Position numbers and translations under genes: made by a program. 64,000 nucleotides of DNA from an uncultured Pelagibacteraceae bacterium. GTDB lineage: Bacteria; Pseudomonadota; Alphaproteobacteria; Pelagibacterales; Pelagibacteraceae. Below are positions 8,035 to 17,042 of this stretch, one piece after another. The DNA lies in the NCBI GenBank assembly GCA_902541285.1, contig CACBQD010000009.1, forward strand, positions 1 through 64,000. Direction: 5' to 3'. Every line of letters starts with the position of its first letter. Position 1 is the first letter of the stretch. The notes beneath the pieces are model-generated. The model did no database searches. It saw nothing but the letters and a program-made list of their open reading frames with translations, and was not told the DNA's origin.

Positions 8035-9015
8035 ATGTACAAAGACAAAATTCAAAAAATTGCTAAAGAAGTTATTCATTTTGAAATAAACGCATTAAAG
8101 AATTTAAAGAATAATATAAACAATTCCTTTTCAAAGGTAGTGAAACTAATACTAAGCTGTAAACAAGGAAAAATAATAATCTCTGGAGTAGGAAAAAGCG
8201 GTATTATTGCCAGAAAATGGGCAGCTACATTATCATCAACAGGAACTTCCTCCTTTTTTCTAGATGCAACAAATGCAAGCCATGGCGATATGGGGCAGAT
8301 TACATCAAATGATATTGTTATCTTAATTAGTAATAGTGGAGAAAGTGATGAATTAAAAAATATAATCCAATATGTTTCAAGAAATAAAAATATTAAATTG
8401 ATTGGTATTACTTCAAAAAAAGATTCAGTTTTATATAAAAATTCAGATGTGAGTTTTCAAATGCCATCTATAAAAGAAGCTGGTCCAGAGAATATTGTTC
8501 CAACATCGTCAACTTCAGCTCAATTAGCATTGGGTGATGCAATCGCTATAGCTTGTATGAAATTTAAGAATTTTACTAAGTTTGATTTTAAAAAAATTCA
8601 TCCAAGTGGGACACTATCGGTTAAACTTAAAACCGTTGGAGACTTAATGATCATTGGAAACAAATTACCAGTTGTAAATGAAAATATTAAAATGAAAAAG
8701 GCTCTAAATGTAATAGATAATAAAAAGTTAGGTGTTTTAATAATACAAAAAAAGAATGGTAGAACGAGTGGAATCATTACTGATGGTGATTTTAAAAGAA
8801 TTGCAAAAAAATATCCAAAATTTGAAAGCTTGGAGTTAAAAAAAATTATGAAAAAAGATCCAATAAGTGTGGATAAGGATACACTTGCAGCATCAGCATT
8901 ATCAATAATGAATACAAAAAAAATTACATCGCTGTGTGTACATAAAGGAAAAAATCAGAAAAAAACTATTGGTTTAATTCATATGCATGACATTTTGAAA
9001 TCAAATATTAATTAA
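8035..9015 (+). CDS. kdsD: Arabinose-5-phosphate isomerase
   Basis: Interconverts ribulose-5-phosphate and arabinose-5-phosphate, the first step toward KDO. The 326-aa protein has an N-terminal SIS sugar isomerase domain (SGVGKSGIIARKWAATLSST; ISNSGESDEL; HPSGTLS) and two C-terminal CBS motifs (about 205-320, including GIITDGDFKR). It is followed directly, with a 1-nt overlap, by lptC and lptB, the standard alphaproteobacterial LPS order. kdsB, a later step of the same pathway, is elsewhere in the window. Confidence 0.95.
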   Translation: MYKDKIQKIAKEVIHFEINALKNLKNNINNSFSKVVKLILSCKQGKIIISGVGKSGIIARKWAATLSSTGTSSFFLDATNASHGDMGQITSNDIVILISNSGESDELKNIIQYVSRNKNIKLIGITSKKDSVLYKNSDVSFQMPSIKEAGPENIVPTSSTSAQLALGDAIAIACMKFKNFTKFDFKKIHPSGTLSVKLKTVGDLMIIGNKLPVVNENIKMKKALNVIDNKKLGVLIIQKKNGRTSGIITDGDFKRIAKKYPKFESLELKKIMKKDPISVDKDTLAASALSIMNTKKITSLCVHKGKNQKKTIGLIHMHDILKSNIN

Positions 9016-9743
9016 TGTCCGTTAAATCCTTGTTACAACTGATATTATTAATTTTAATTTTCATAATAATAGCAGGAATTTATTTTATATATTTTTATTC
9101 AGGATCTTTGAAAAGTGAAATACTTATTAATAAAGATTTAGATAAACTTGCAAAGAATAAAATTTATAAAGATGGTGTAGATCAAGAAATACTAGAAGAT
9201 TTAATAATATCAAAAAAAGAAGTTAATAATGAAAGTGATTTAAATGATAAAAATATAAATAAGAATAAAAATGCTAAAATAAAGAACGAAAATATTGTTA
9301 AAAGCGAGTCTAATAAAATAAAAAATCTCACAAAAGAAATTGAATACATAACTTCAAATAATGAGGGAGATATATTTAAAATTTTAGCGAAATATGGGAA
9401 AACAAATATTGAAAATACAAATATATTAGATTTAGAAAAAGTGGATGGAGTTATATCATCAACTAAAAGATCTCAAATATATATTACATCTGACTACGCT
9501 AAATATAATTATAATAATCAAAATTCACAATTTTCTGGAAATGTTGAAATAAAATATGATAATAAAATAATAACTTGCGATAATCTTGATTTACAAATTA
9601 ACCAAAATTATGCTATCGCTTACAATAATGTTGAAGTAAAAGATAATAATTCAGTTATGAAGGCTCAAATGGTAACGTTAAATCTCTTAACAAAAGATAT
9701 TCAAATAAATTCTAAAGAAAAAGTTAAAATAATTACAAATTAA
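9015..9743 (+). CDS. lptC: LPS export periplasmic protein, LptC-like (OstA fold)
   Basis: A 242-aa protein with one N-terminal membrane helix (about 7-29), a very Lys/Asn-rich stretch (about 65-115) and a C-terminal beta-rich part (about 150-240). The C-terminal part has the pattern of LptC/LptA, for example SDYAKYNYNN followed by FSGNVEIKYDN. LptC links the LptBFG transporter to the LptA bridge. Position between kdsD and lptB supports the call. No separate lptA follows, unlike the usual kdsD-lptC-lptA-lptB order, so either LptA is elsewhere or this protein covers both roles. The Asn/Lys linker is unusual for the family. Confidence 0.78.
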   Translation: MSVKSLLQLILLILIFIIIAGIYFIYFYSGSLKSEILINKDLDKLAKNKIYKDGVDQEILEDLIISKKEVNNESDLNDKNINKNKNAKIKNENIVKSESNKIKNLTKEIEYITSNNEGDIFKILAKYGKTNIENTNILDLEKVDGVISSTKRSQIYITSDYAKYNYNNQNSQFSGNVEIKYDNKIITCDNLDLQINQNYAIAYNNVEVKDNNSVMKAQMVTLNLLTKDIQINSKEKVKIITN

Positions 9744-10519
9744 TGGCTTTAATTAAAAAATTTAAGATTAAAAAATTTAGTAGTGAAGAAACAATTGTTG
9801 AAATAAATAATGTATCAGTATTTTACAATAAAAGACAAATTTTAAATAATTTAAATTTAAAAATAAAAAAACAACAAATTTTGGGGATACTAGGACCTAA
9901 TGGAGTTGGGAAATCCACAATCTTTAATTTAATTACTGGTTTAAAGAGTCCAAATTTTGGTGATATTATAATTGATGGAATAAATGTTACAAGACTTCCT
10001 ATTAATGAAAGATTTACAAAATTTAAACTTGGATTAGTGCCTCAATATGGTGGGTTAATTCATGACTTAACGATGATAGATAACCTTAAGTTAGTTGCTG
10101 AAATACATATTAAAGAGAAAGGTATGAGAGAAGAAAAAATTAATAAGCTTATTTCTCAGTTTGAGTTTGAAGCATTACTTAACATTAAAGCAATACATTT
10201 ATCAGGTGGCCAAAAGAAAAAGCTTGTTATAGCGATGGCACTTATAAACGATCCTAAAATTCTTTTGTTAGATGAACCATTTGCAGCACTCGATATATTA
10301 ACAATAAAAATGCTTCAGGAAATAATTCTTAATTTACAATCAACTGAAGAAATATCAGTAGTTATTTGTGATCACCAAGCAAGGGATCTTTTAAATTGTG
10401 TTGATACAGCTATAATATTATCAAATGGAAAGATAATTGCATCCGGAAGTCCGGATGAAGTAATTAGCGATAAAGATGCAAAAACACAATACTTTGGAGA
10501 TGAATTTAATATAAATTAA
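9743..10519 (+). CDS. lptB: LPS export ABC transporter ATP-binding protein
   Basis: ATPase that powers LPS extraction from the inner membrane. The 258-aa protein has Walker A GPNGVGKST (about 52-60), a Q-loop, the signature LSGGQKKKL, Walker B KILLLDEPFAALD and a switch His in VVICDHQARD. A short basic N-terminal extension precedes the ABC core. Its start overlaps the lptC stop. In many alphaproteobacteria rpoN follows lptB; here aroA follows after 7 nt instead, so no sigma-54 gene is present at this site. Confidence 0.95.
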   Translation: MALIKKFKIKKFSSEETIVEINNVSVFYNKRQILNNLNLKIKKQQILGILGPNGVGKSTIFNLITGLKSPNFGDIIIDGINVTRLPINERFTKFKLGLVPQYGGLIHDLTMIDNLKLVAEIHIKEKGMREEKINKLISQFEFEALLNIKAIHLSGGQKKKLVIAMALINDPKILLLDEPFAALDILTIKMLQEIILNLQSTEEISVVICDHQARDLLNCVDTAIILSNGKIIASGSPDEVISDKDAKTQYFGDEFNIN

Positions 10520-10526
10520 TTCATCC

Positions 10527-11852
10527 ATGAAAAATTATATCCAGATAAAAAGTATAATTAAACCATTTGATAAAAAAATTGAGGTTAGTGGTGATAAAAG
10601 TATATCGATAAGATGTGTATTACTAGCCTCTCAAGCAATTGGAAAATCAAGATTATATAACTTGCTTGAGTCTGAAGATGTAATAAATACATTAGCCTCT
10701 ATAAAAAAACTTGGAATTAAATTTAAAAAAACAAGAAGCTTCTACGAAATATATGGATACGGTTTAGATGGTTATGAAACAAAAAAAAAGCTTATACTTA
10801 ATGCAGGAAACTCTGGAACTTTAGCAAGACTTATATTGGGCCTTCTAATAAATTCAAGAACAGAAATTAAACTAATAGGAGATAAAAGTTTATCTAAAAG
10901 AGATTTTTCTAGGGTAACTAATCCATTAAAATTGTTTGGGGCAAATATTAGTTCTTATAAAAAGAGTTTACCCATAAAAATTACTGGAAGTGAATTTTTA
11001 AGGCCAATACAATACACCGAAAAACTCGGAAGCGCTCAATGTAAAAGTTCAGTTATGCTGGCAGCAATGAAAACTCATGGGAAAACACTTATAAAAGCAA
11101 AAAAATCTAGAAATCATACTGAATTGATTTTTAGATATCTTAAAATACCAATTAAAATTACAAAGAAAAAAGAATATGAAAATATTGAAATCAATGGTCC
11201 TGCTAACTTTAATGGATTTGATTATAGAATTCCTGGAGATATAAGTTCTAGCGCATTCTTTATAGTACTAACTATATTATCAAAAAACTCAAAAATAATT
11301 ATTAGAAATGTGAATGTAAATAATTCCAGAATAGGAATAATTAAAATTCTCAACAAAATGAACGCAAAAATATCATTAGTTAACAGAAAAATTTATAAAG
11401 GCGAAGATCAAGCTGATATAATAGTAAAAAGTAGATCAAATCTTAAAAGCATTAACTGTCCAAAAAATTTAAATAGTTATGCAATTGACGAATTTTTAGT
11501 AATATTTCTTGTTGCTGCAAAAGCTAAGGGTGTTTCAAGATTTGAGAATTTATCAGAACTCAACAAAAAAGAGAGTCCTAGACTGGAAATTGCTTTAGAG
11601 TTTCTAAATAAAATTGGAATAAAATTTTCAAGAAAAAGGGATAATATTAAAATTTATGGAAACCCAAACATAAATTTAAAAGGTACTTATGTTGTAAAAA
11701 ATTTTAGAAAAGACCATAGAGTCTTTATGATGTCATGCATTGCGGCATTGTCTTTTGGAGGAAATTGGAAAATAGAAGACAAAGATTCAATAAAGACTTC
11801 TTTTCCAACATTTATCAAATTATTAAAAAAATTAGGAGCTAAAATTATTTGA
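10527..11852 (+). CDS. aroA: 3-phosphoshikimate 1-carboxyvinyltransferase (EPSP synthase)
   Basis: Sixth step of the shikimate pathway. The 441-aa protein has the two-domain EPSP fold with GDKSISIR (phosphate/shikimate binding), NAGNSGTLARL (PEP loop), LGSAQCKSSVMLA, the IPGDISSSAFF motif and KKESPRLE toward the C-terminus. The gene order aroA-cmk-rpsA-ihfB is classic for alphaproteobacteria. The stop is overlapped by the TTG start of cmk. aroK and aroB, other steps of the same pathway, are at 44-45.6 kb. Confidence 0.96.
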   Translation: MKNYIQIKSIIKPFDKKIEVSGDKSISIRCVLLASQAIGKSRLYNLLESEDVINTLASIKKLGIKFKKTRSFYEIYGYGLDGYETKKKLILNAGNSGTLARLILGLLINSRTEIKLIGDKSLSKRDFSRVTNPLKLFGANISSYKKSLPIKITGSEFLRPIQYTEKLGSAQCKSSVMLAAMKTHGKTLIKAKKSRNHTELIFRYLKIPIKITKKKEYENIEINGPANFNGFDYRIPGDISSSAFFIVLTILSKNSKIIIRNVNVNNSRIGIIKILNKMNAKISLVNRKIYKGEDQADIIVKSRSNLKSINCPKNLNSYAIDEFLVIFLVAAKAKGVSRFENLSELNKKESPRLEIALEFLNKIGIKFSRKRDNIKIYGNPNINLKGTYVVKNFRKDHRVFMMSCIAALSFGGNWKIEDKDSIKTSFPTFIKLLKKLGAKII

Positions 11853-12514
11853 TTAAGATAAATAAAAAAATTAAGTTTAAAATAGCAGCCGATGGAGGTA
11901 GTGCATCAGGAAAAACTACAGGTTGCAAACTAATTGCAAAAAAGTTTAAAATGGATTTTCTCTCTAGTGGAACTCTTTATAGATATTGTGCTAAGAAAAT
12001 AATAGAAAATCAAAATTCTTTTAATTCAAAATTTATATATAAAATTACCAAATCTATAACTTTAAAAAAATTAAATAATAATAATCTTTATAATCCTGAA
12101 ATAACAACCCTATCCTCTTTAATAGCTAAAAGGCCTTTTGTCAGAAAGGCTCTAAAAAACTTTCAATTAAACTTAATAAAAAATTCAAGACTAGTTGTTG
12201 TTGAAGGAAGAGATATTGGATCAAAAATTATGCCAGATGCAGATTTAAAAATATTTTTTACTTGTTCAATAAAAAAAAAAGCAAAACGGAGACTCAAAGA
12301 GTTTAGGCTTATGAATAAAAATATTAGTTTAAAAAAAGTCGAAAAAGCCTTAATTAAAAGGGATAAAGAAGATACTAAAAGAAAAATAAGTCCCTTGATT
12401 ATGCCTAAAAATGCTGTATTAGTCGACACCACTAAATTAACTAAAAAACAGATGGAGGCAAAATTAATTAGTTTAGTTAAGAAATCAATAAAAAATAAAT
12501 ATGGATATTTATAA
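11849..12514 (+). CDS. cmk: Cytidylate kinase
   Basis: Phosphorylates CMP and dCMP for nucleotide supply. The 221-aa protein has a P-loop GGSASGKTT (about 16-24) and the NMP-binding signature VVEGRDIGSKIMPDA in the middle. A lid-like Arg-rich region (KRDKEDTKRK) follows. The start is a TTG overlapping the aroA stop (TTGA), and the 3' end overlaps the rpsA start by 14 nt. I saw no ATG that would give a better start. Confidence 0.94.
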   Translation: MIKINKKIKFKIAADGGSASGKTTGCKLIAKKFKMDFLSSGTLYRYCAKKIIENQNSFNSKFIYKITKSITLKKLNNNNLYNPEITTLSSLIAKRPFVRKALKNFQLNLIKNSRLVVVEGRDIGSKIMPDADLKIFFTCSIKKKAKRRLKEFRLMNKNISLKKVEKALIKRDKEDTKRKISPLIMPKNAVLVDTTKLTKKQMEAKLISLVKKSIKNKYGYL

Positions 12515-14231
12515 AGATCTAAATTCACCTGAGACGCAACAATTTGAAAAATTACTCAATAATCAACTGTCAAAAAATAAGATTGAAGAAGGAAAAATAA
12601 TTGATGGTAAAATTACTAAGATAACAGAAAAGTTTGTATTTATATTTATACCTGGACTTAAAAGTGAGCCAATTGTAGATATAAATGAGTTAAAAATAAT
12701 TGGTTTAAAAGATAAAATAGCAGTTGGAGAAAACATTCCAGTTTTATTGGAAAAAATTGAAGATAAAAATGGTGAAGTAATAGTTTCAGCATTAAAAGCT
12801 CAAAAAATTAAAGGTTGGTATAAACTTGAAAAAGCCTATGAGGATAATGAATCAATTATAGGTAAAATTACCACAAAATGCAAAGGTGGTGTTATTGTCG
12901 AACATATAGATACGGGCTCTTTAATGTTTTGTCCAGGCTCTCAAATAAGCGATAAACCTTTAAAAAATATTGATCATCTCATAGGAGTTGAACAAAAATT
13001 TGCGATTATCAAATTAGATAAATTAAGAGGAAATGCTTGCGTATCCAGAAGACAAATAGTTTCATCAAATAAAAGGGAAGATAAAGCAAAAATTATTGAA
13101 AAGTTTAAAGTTGGTGATTTAATAAAGGATGCAGTCGTTAAAGGATACTCATCATTTGGTTGTTTTTTTGAAGTAAATAACGAGATTGATGTACTAGTTC
13201 ATCTTCAAGAAATCTCATATTCTAGAGTTAATCACCCTGATGAAATATTTAATATAGGCGAAAAACACGATTTAAAAGTAATTTCAATTGACAAGGAAAA
13301 ATTGCAAATTGGATGTTCAATAAAACAATTGTCGCCAGATCCATTTGAGCATATATCAAACTACGAAATTGGTGGAAAATATAAAGTAAAAGTTGATAAG
13401 ATAACTGATTATGGATGTTTCTGCTCACTTGAACCAGGTCTAAGCACTTTGCTTCATAGCTCTGAAATGAGTTGGACTAAAAGAAATGTTTCTCCAAAAA
13501 AACTATTCAAAATTGGAGATTTAATTGATTGTGTAATTACCGAAATAGATAAAGATAAAAGACGTATAGCAATATCTCACAAATTAACATTAGAAAATCC
13601 TTACCAATCATTTATGGATAAGTACCCAGAAGGTAGTGAGATAGACGGGGTAGTTTCAACCACAAATGAATATGCTATTTATGTTACACTTGGCGAGTTT
13701 CAGATTGATGGTTTTCTACACTGTAATGATTTGAGTTATTTAGGCAAACCAGAAGAAGAACTTAAAAAATATAAAAAAGGTGACAAATTAAAAGTTAAAA
13801 TTCTAGAAATTAAAAAAGATGAACAGAAAATTCGAGTTGGTTTAAAACAAATGGGAACAGACCCATTTAGTTGGTTTGAAGGAAAGAAAATTAATGATAT
13901 TATAACAGTTCAAGTTGTTTCAACTGACAATAAAGGCTTAATGGTTAGACCTGAAAATTGTGAATTAGAGTTTTTAATAAAAAAATCAAATATTGCACTA
14001 AATGCATCAGACGCTAGACCGTCAAGATTTGTCGGAGGCGAAAGAATAGACGCAGCAATATCAGAACTCAATTTAGATAAAAGAAAGGTTAATCTAAGTA
14101 TTAAGTTACTTGAAGAATTACAAAATAAGGAAGCGGTATCAAAATTTTCAAGTCCTTTAAGCGGTAAAAATCTACCATTTTCGTCATTATCCCAGAAATT
14201 AGGAGATAAAAAAAAAAAAGATGATGAGTAG
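12501..14231 (+). CDS. rpsA: 30S ribosomal protein S1
   Basis: Large mRNA-binding ribosomal protein of 576 aa with six consecutive S1 (OB-fold) repeats. The later repeats are the clearest, for example VKGYSSFGCFFEV (repeat 3), VDKITDYGCFCSLEPG (repeat 4) and the HKLTLENPYQSF linker. A Ser/Lys-rich tail ends in a lysine run. It lies in the standard cmk-rpsA-ihfB context with a 14-nt overlap to cmk. S1 is important for translating mRNAs with weak Shine-Dalgarno sequences, which fits the lack of clear ribosome binding sites before several genes here. Confidence 0.97.
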   Translation: MDIYKDLNSPETQQFEKLLNNQLSKNKIEEGKIIDGKITKITEKFVFIFIPGLKSEPIVDINELKIIGLKDKIAVGENIPVLLEKIEDKNGEVIVSALKAQKIKGWYKLEKAYEDNESIIGKITTKCKGGVIVEHIDTGSLMFCPGSQISDKPLKNIDHLIGVEQKFAIIKLDKLRGNACVSRRQIVSSNKREDKAKIIEKFKVGDLIKDAVVKGYSSFGCFFEVNNEIDVLVHLQEISYSRVNHPDEIFNIGEKHDLKVISIDKEKLQIGCSIKQLSPDPFEHISNYEIGGKYKVKVDKITDYGCFCSLEPGLSTLLHSSEMSWTKRNVSPKKLFKIGDLIDCVITEIDKDKRRIAISHKLTLENPYQSFMDKYPEGSEIDGVVSTTNEYAIYVTLGEFQIDGFLHCNDLSYLGKPEEELKKYKKGDKLKVKILEIKKDEQKIRVGLKQMGTDPFSWFEGKKINDIITVQVVSTDNKGLMVRPENCELEFLIKKSNIALNASDARPSRFVGGERIDAAISELNLDKRKVNLSIKLLEELQNKEAVSKFSSPLSGKNLPFSSLSQKLGDKKKKDDE

Positions 14232-14235
14232 TTAA

Positions 14236-14526
14236 TTGTCTACAAAAAAGTCAGAAATTATTAATAAACTTGTAGAAAATTATCCTAACTTTATAAGAAA
14301 AGATTTAAAGAGATTTATAGAAATAATTATATCAGAAATAAAATATTCTTTAAAACGACATGAAAGAGTTGAGTTAAGAGATATTTTCTCATTGGAGCCA
14401 AGACTTCAAAAAAAGAGAGTTGCAAGAAATCCACGTACTAATGAAAAGGTAATTGTAAAAGAAAAGTACACCATAATTTTCAAATCTTCAAAACTATGGT
14501 TAGAAAAGATGAATTATGAAAAATAA
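14236..14526 (+). CDS. ihfB: Integration host factor beta-like DNA-binding protein
   Basis: A 96-aa HU/IHF family architectural DNA-bending protein. The N-terminal helical dimerisation part is followed by the beta-arm region carrying RNPRTNEKV (about 70-78), the IHF form of the family signature, with Pro at the arm tip for DNA intercalation. It follows rpsA by 4 nt, the usual place of ihfB, and uses a TTG start. No ihfA partner is in the window: in E. coli it sits after pheT, but here lepA takes that place. Confidence 0.9.
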   Translation: MSTKKSEIINKLVENYPNFIRKDLKRFIEIIISEIKYSLKRHERVELRDIFSLEPRLQKKRVARNPRTNEKVIVKEKYTIIFKSSKLWLEKMNYEK

Positions 14527-15187
14527 AATTTTCATAGCTTGCGATACAACGAGTACAAAAAGAGTAAAAAATATAATCAAAAACACACGTACAGACAAAT
14601 TAAAAGTGGGCTATAAATTTGGCTTAGAATTTTTAAACTCTAAAAATGGACGAAAATTTATAAAAAAACTAAAAAAACAAATAACATTTGGTGACTTTAA
14701 AATTTCTGACATACCAAATACATGTACCGCAACAATTAAATCTGTTAAAGATTTAAATTTTAATTATATAACAATCCATATTAATTGTGGGCTAGAGGCT
14801 TTAAAATCTGCAAAAAAGGTTGCGGGAAAGACTAAATTAATAGGCGTTACAATTCTTACATCTCTAAACAATAAATCTTTAAAAGAAATAGGATTTAGGG
14901 ATAATGTAAATAAAATAGTACTAAAGCAAGCCATATTAGCAAGAAAAGCAAATTTGGATGCTATAGTATGTAGTGCTCGAGAAGCAAAAATAGTTAAAAA
15001 AGTTTTTAAAAAAGAAATAATAACTCCTGGAATAAGATTTAGTTCAAGAATAAATGATCAAAAAAGAACTTTAGATCCTAGGCAAGCTTATAAAAATGGT
15101 GCAGATTGGTTAGTAATAGGAAGAGACATTACCAAAGGTAATATCAAAAAAAATGTTCAAACATTAATTGATCAATTAAACAAATGA
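14516..15187 (+). CDS. pyrF: Orotidine 5'-phosphate decarboxylase
   Basis: Last step of UMP synthesis. The 223-aa TIM-barrel protein has the substrate lysine in KVGYKF and the catalytic D-x-K-x-x-D array in GDFKISDIPNT (about 63-73). The phosphate-binding TPGIRFSS and a C-terminal GADWLVIGRDI also match the family. It overlaps ihfB by 11 nt and trpF by 4 nt, so all are likely in one transcript. Divergent in detail but with the catalytic set intact. Confidence 0.93.
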   Translation: MKNKIFIACDTTSTKRVKNIIKNTRTDKLKVGYKFGLEFLNSKNGRKFIKKLKKQITFGDFKISDIPNTCTATIKSVKDLNFNYITIHINCGLEALKSAKKVAGKTKLIGVTILTSLNNKSLKEIGFRDNVNKIVLKQAILARKANLDAIVCSAREAKIVKKVFKKEIITPGIRFSSRINDQKRTLDPRQAYKNGADWLVIGRDITKGNIKKNVQTLIDQLNK

Positions 15188-15801
15188 TTAAAGGTTTAAA
15201 AATTTGTGGGATCTCAGATCCTAAAACTTTAAACTATATTTTAAATCATAGACACAAACCTTTTATGATAGGTTTCATCACAAATTATGAAAAAAGTAGA
15301 AGATTTATTGAATATGAAAAATTACAACGTTTAATTAATATTGATAAAAAGGGGGTAAGCTTTGTCTCTGTTCTAGTGAGACCTAACGATGTAATTTTAG
15401 AAAAGATTAAAGATTTAAATTTTGACTATTATCAACTTTACGATGTAGATCCTAAAAGAACGGAAGAAATTAAATCAAAATATAAAATAAAAATAATAAC
15501 TGCTCTTACAATTTCTGAAGAAGCTGACGTAATTAAATATAAAAACTATCAAGAAATATCTGATATAATTTTATTTGACTCAAAAGGATACCATAAATCT
15601 GAAAGTTTTGATCATAAGCTGCTAGAAAATGTACCAAATGAATTAAATAAAATGATTGCAGGCAACATACAAATAGAAGATATTTCAAGTTTTAAAAATA
15701 AAAACTTTATTATTGATCTTAGTGGTGCATTAGAAGATGAAAATGGAAATAAAGATAAAAGTAAAATTGATAAATTATTAAACTTATCTGCAAAAATATG
15801 A
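15184..15801 (+). CDS. trpF: Phosphoribosylanthranilate isomerase, divergent
   Basis: By position and fold this is TrpF (Trp step 3). The 205-aa barrel keeps KICGI with the catalytic Cys (C8) and an Asp in ILFDSKG (D132), which is the candidate acid/base. Other signatures have drifted. The SPR motif reads SRR (38-40). The GGTG-type phosphate loop before FDW is YHKSESFDH (136-144). The usual AGG phosphate contact is AGN (159-161), and DVSSGVE is DLSGALE. It overlaps pyrF and trpB by 4 nt each. The fold call is good; full enzymatic competence is less certain because the phosphate-binding glycines are missing. Confidence 0.82.
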   Translation: MIKGLKICGISDPKTLNYILNHRHKPFMIGFITNYEKSRRFIEYEKLQRLINIDKKGVSFVSVLVRPNDVILEKIKDLNFDYYQLYDVDPKRTEEIKSKYKIKIITALTISEEADVIKYKNYQEISDIILFDSKGYHKSESFDHKLLENVPNELNKMIAGNIQIEDISSFKNKNFIIDLSGALEDENGNKDKSKIDKLLNLSAKI

Positions 15802-17042
15802 AACTTAAAAAAGGAATTCCTGTGATAGACCAAGGTAATAAACTCGGGTTCTGGGGAGGTAAATTTGGGGGAAACTTTGTTCCTGAAACATTAAAAAAAC
15901 CTATCGAAGATTTAGAAATACTATTTAATAAACTTAAAAAAGATAAACAATTTATACAAGAAAGAGATAAATATTTTAAAAATTGGATTGGCGTTCCTAC
16001 TCGATTTATTAAATTAGAGAATTTAACAAAACATGTTGGTGGAGCACAAATTTGGTCTAAAGTTGTTTCAGATGCAAATGGTGGGGCACACAAGATCTAC
16101 AATGCAACAGTCCATTGTTTACTTGCTAAACGCTCGGGTAAAAAGGTTATTTGTGGAGACACAGGTGCAGGTTATGCGGGTAAAATGTTAAGTATGGCTG
16201 CAAAAAAGTTTGGTCTTAAATGTAAAATATTCATGGGTGCAAAAGATATTGTAAGACAACAACCAAATGTAAAAGCGATGAAAAAAAATGGTGCCGAGGT
16301 AGTTCCAGTTTATTCAGGAAGTCAAACTCTTGTGGATGCTGTTTCAGAGTGTATGAGGTTCTGGGTTGCTAATTGTGATACAAGTGCCATGTGTGTGGGT
16401 AGTACGGTTGGTCCTGCTGTATTTGTACGTATATGTGGTTGGAGCACTAGTCAAATTTCGAGAGAACTTAAAGTTCAATTAATTGATGAGTTTGGATCAA
16501 TTCCAAAGAAACTTAAACTTTACAATTGTGTAGGTGGTGGAAGTTCGAGTTTTGGGTTTTGGAATGAGTTTATGGATTATGATAAAAAACAGTGTGAATT
16601 TATTGGTGTAGAAGCTGGGGGACCTGCAAAAAGTAAAAAACATGCAGCACCCTTAACTTATGGTTCGAAGATTGGAATTCTACATGGTGCAGCCCAATAT
16701 GTTAATCAAAACTCAGATGGACAAATAGTAGAGACCGAGTCTATTTCGGCAGGTTTGGATTATCCTGGAATTTCACCGTTACATTGTTTTTTAAAAGACA
16801 CAAAGCGAGCCAGATATACTGCAGCAAGTGATGAACAAGCATTGAATGCCTACAAAATTGTTACAAGATTTGAAAAATTAAGACCATCTCTTGAACCCAG
16901 CCACGCATTCGCTGTTGCAATATCTGAATCTAAAAAATTTAGCAAAGATACTATCGTGGTAGTTAATAGTTGTGGCGATGCATACAAGGACCGGGGAATT
17001 TTAGAAAAAAGATTAGGAAAAAAATATGTTAAATCCAATTAG
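15798..17042 (+). CDS. trpB: Tryptophan synthase beta chain, strongly divergent active site
   Basis: PLP enzyme expected to condense indole and serine. The 414-aa length, the trpF-trpB-trpA context and long family stretches (ISAGLDYPGISPLH, CVGGGSSSFG, LEPSHAFA) fix the family. The PLP lysine is K99 in GGAHK. Several near-invariant positions differ: E-T-G-A-G-Q-H-G is D-T-G-A-G-Y-A-G (121-128), so the catalytic Glu is Asp and the Gln-His pair is lost. REDLNHT before the lysine is replaced by KVVSDANG. The VVGPHPYP segment reads TVGPAVFV. The C-terminal NLSGRGDKD reads NSCGDAYKD, so the Ser near the PLP nitrogen is Cys. Family certain; catalytic equivalence open. Confidence 0.88.
   Translation: MKLKKGIPVIDQGNKLGFWGGKFGGNFVPETLKKPIEDLEILFNKLKKDKQFIQERDKYFKNWIGVPTRFIKLENLTKHVGGAQIWSKVVSDANGGAHKIYNATVHCLLAKRSGKKVICGDTGAGYAGKMLSMAAKKFGLKCKIFMGAKDIVRQQPNVKAMKKNGAEVVPVYSGSQTLVDAVSECMRFWVANCDTSAMCVGSTVGPAVFVRICGWSTSQISRELKVQLIDEFGSIPKKLKLYNCVGGGSSSFGFWNEFMDYDKKQCEFIGVEAGGPAKSKKHAAPLTYGSKIGILHGAAQYVNQNSDGQIVETESISAGLDYPGISPLHCFLKDTKRARYTAASDEQALNAYKIVTRFEKLRPSLEPSHAFAVAISESKKFSKDTIVVVNSCGDAYKDRGILEKRLGKKYVKSN

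Noticed and set aside
12163-12528. Minus-strand frame of 121 codons
   Set aside because: Antisense to cmk and the rpsA start; hydrophobic composition arises from the complement of Lys-rich codons.
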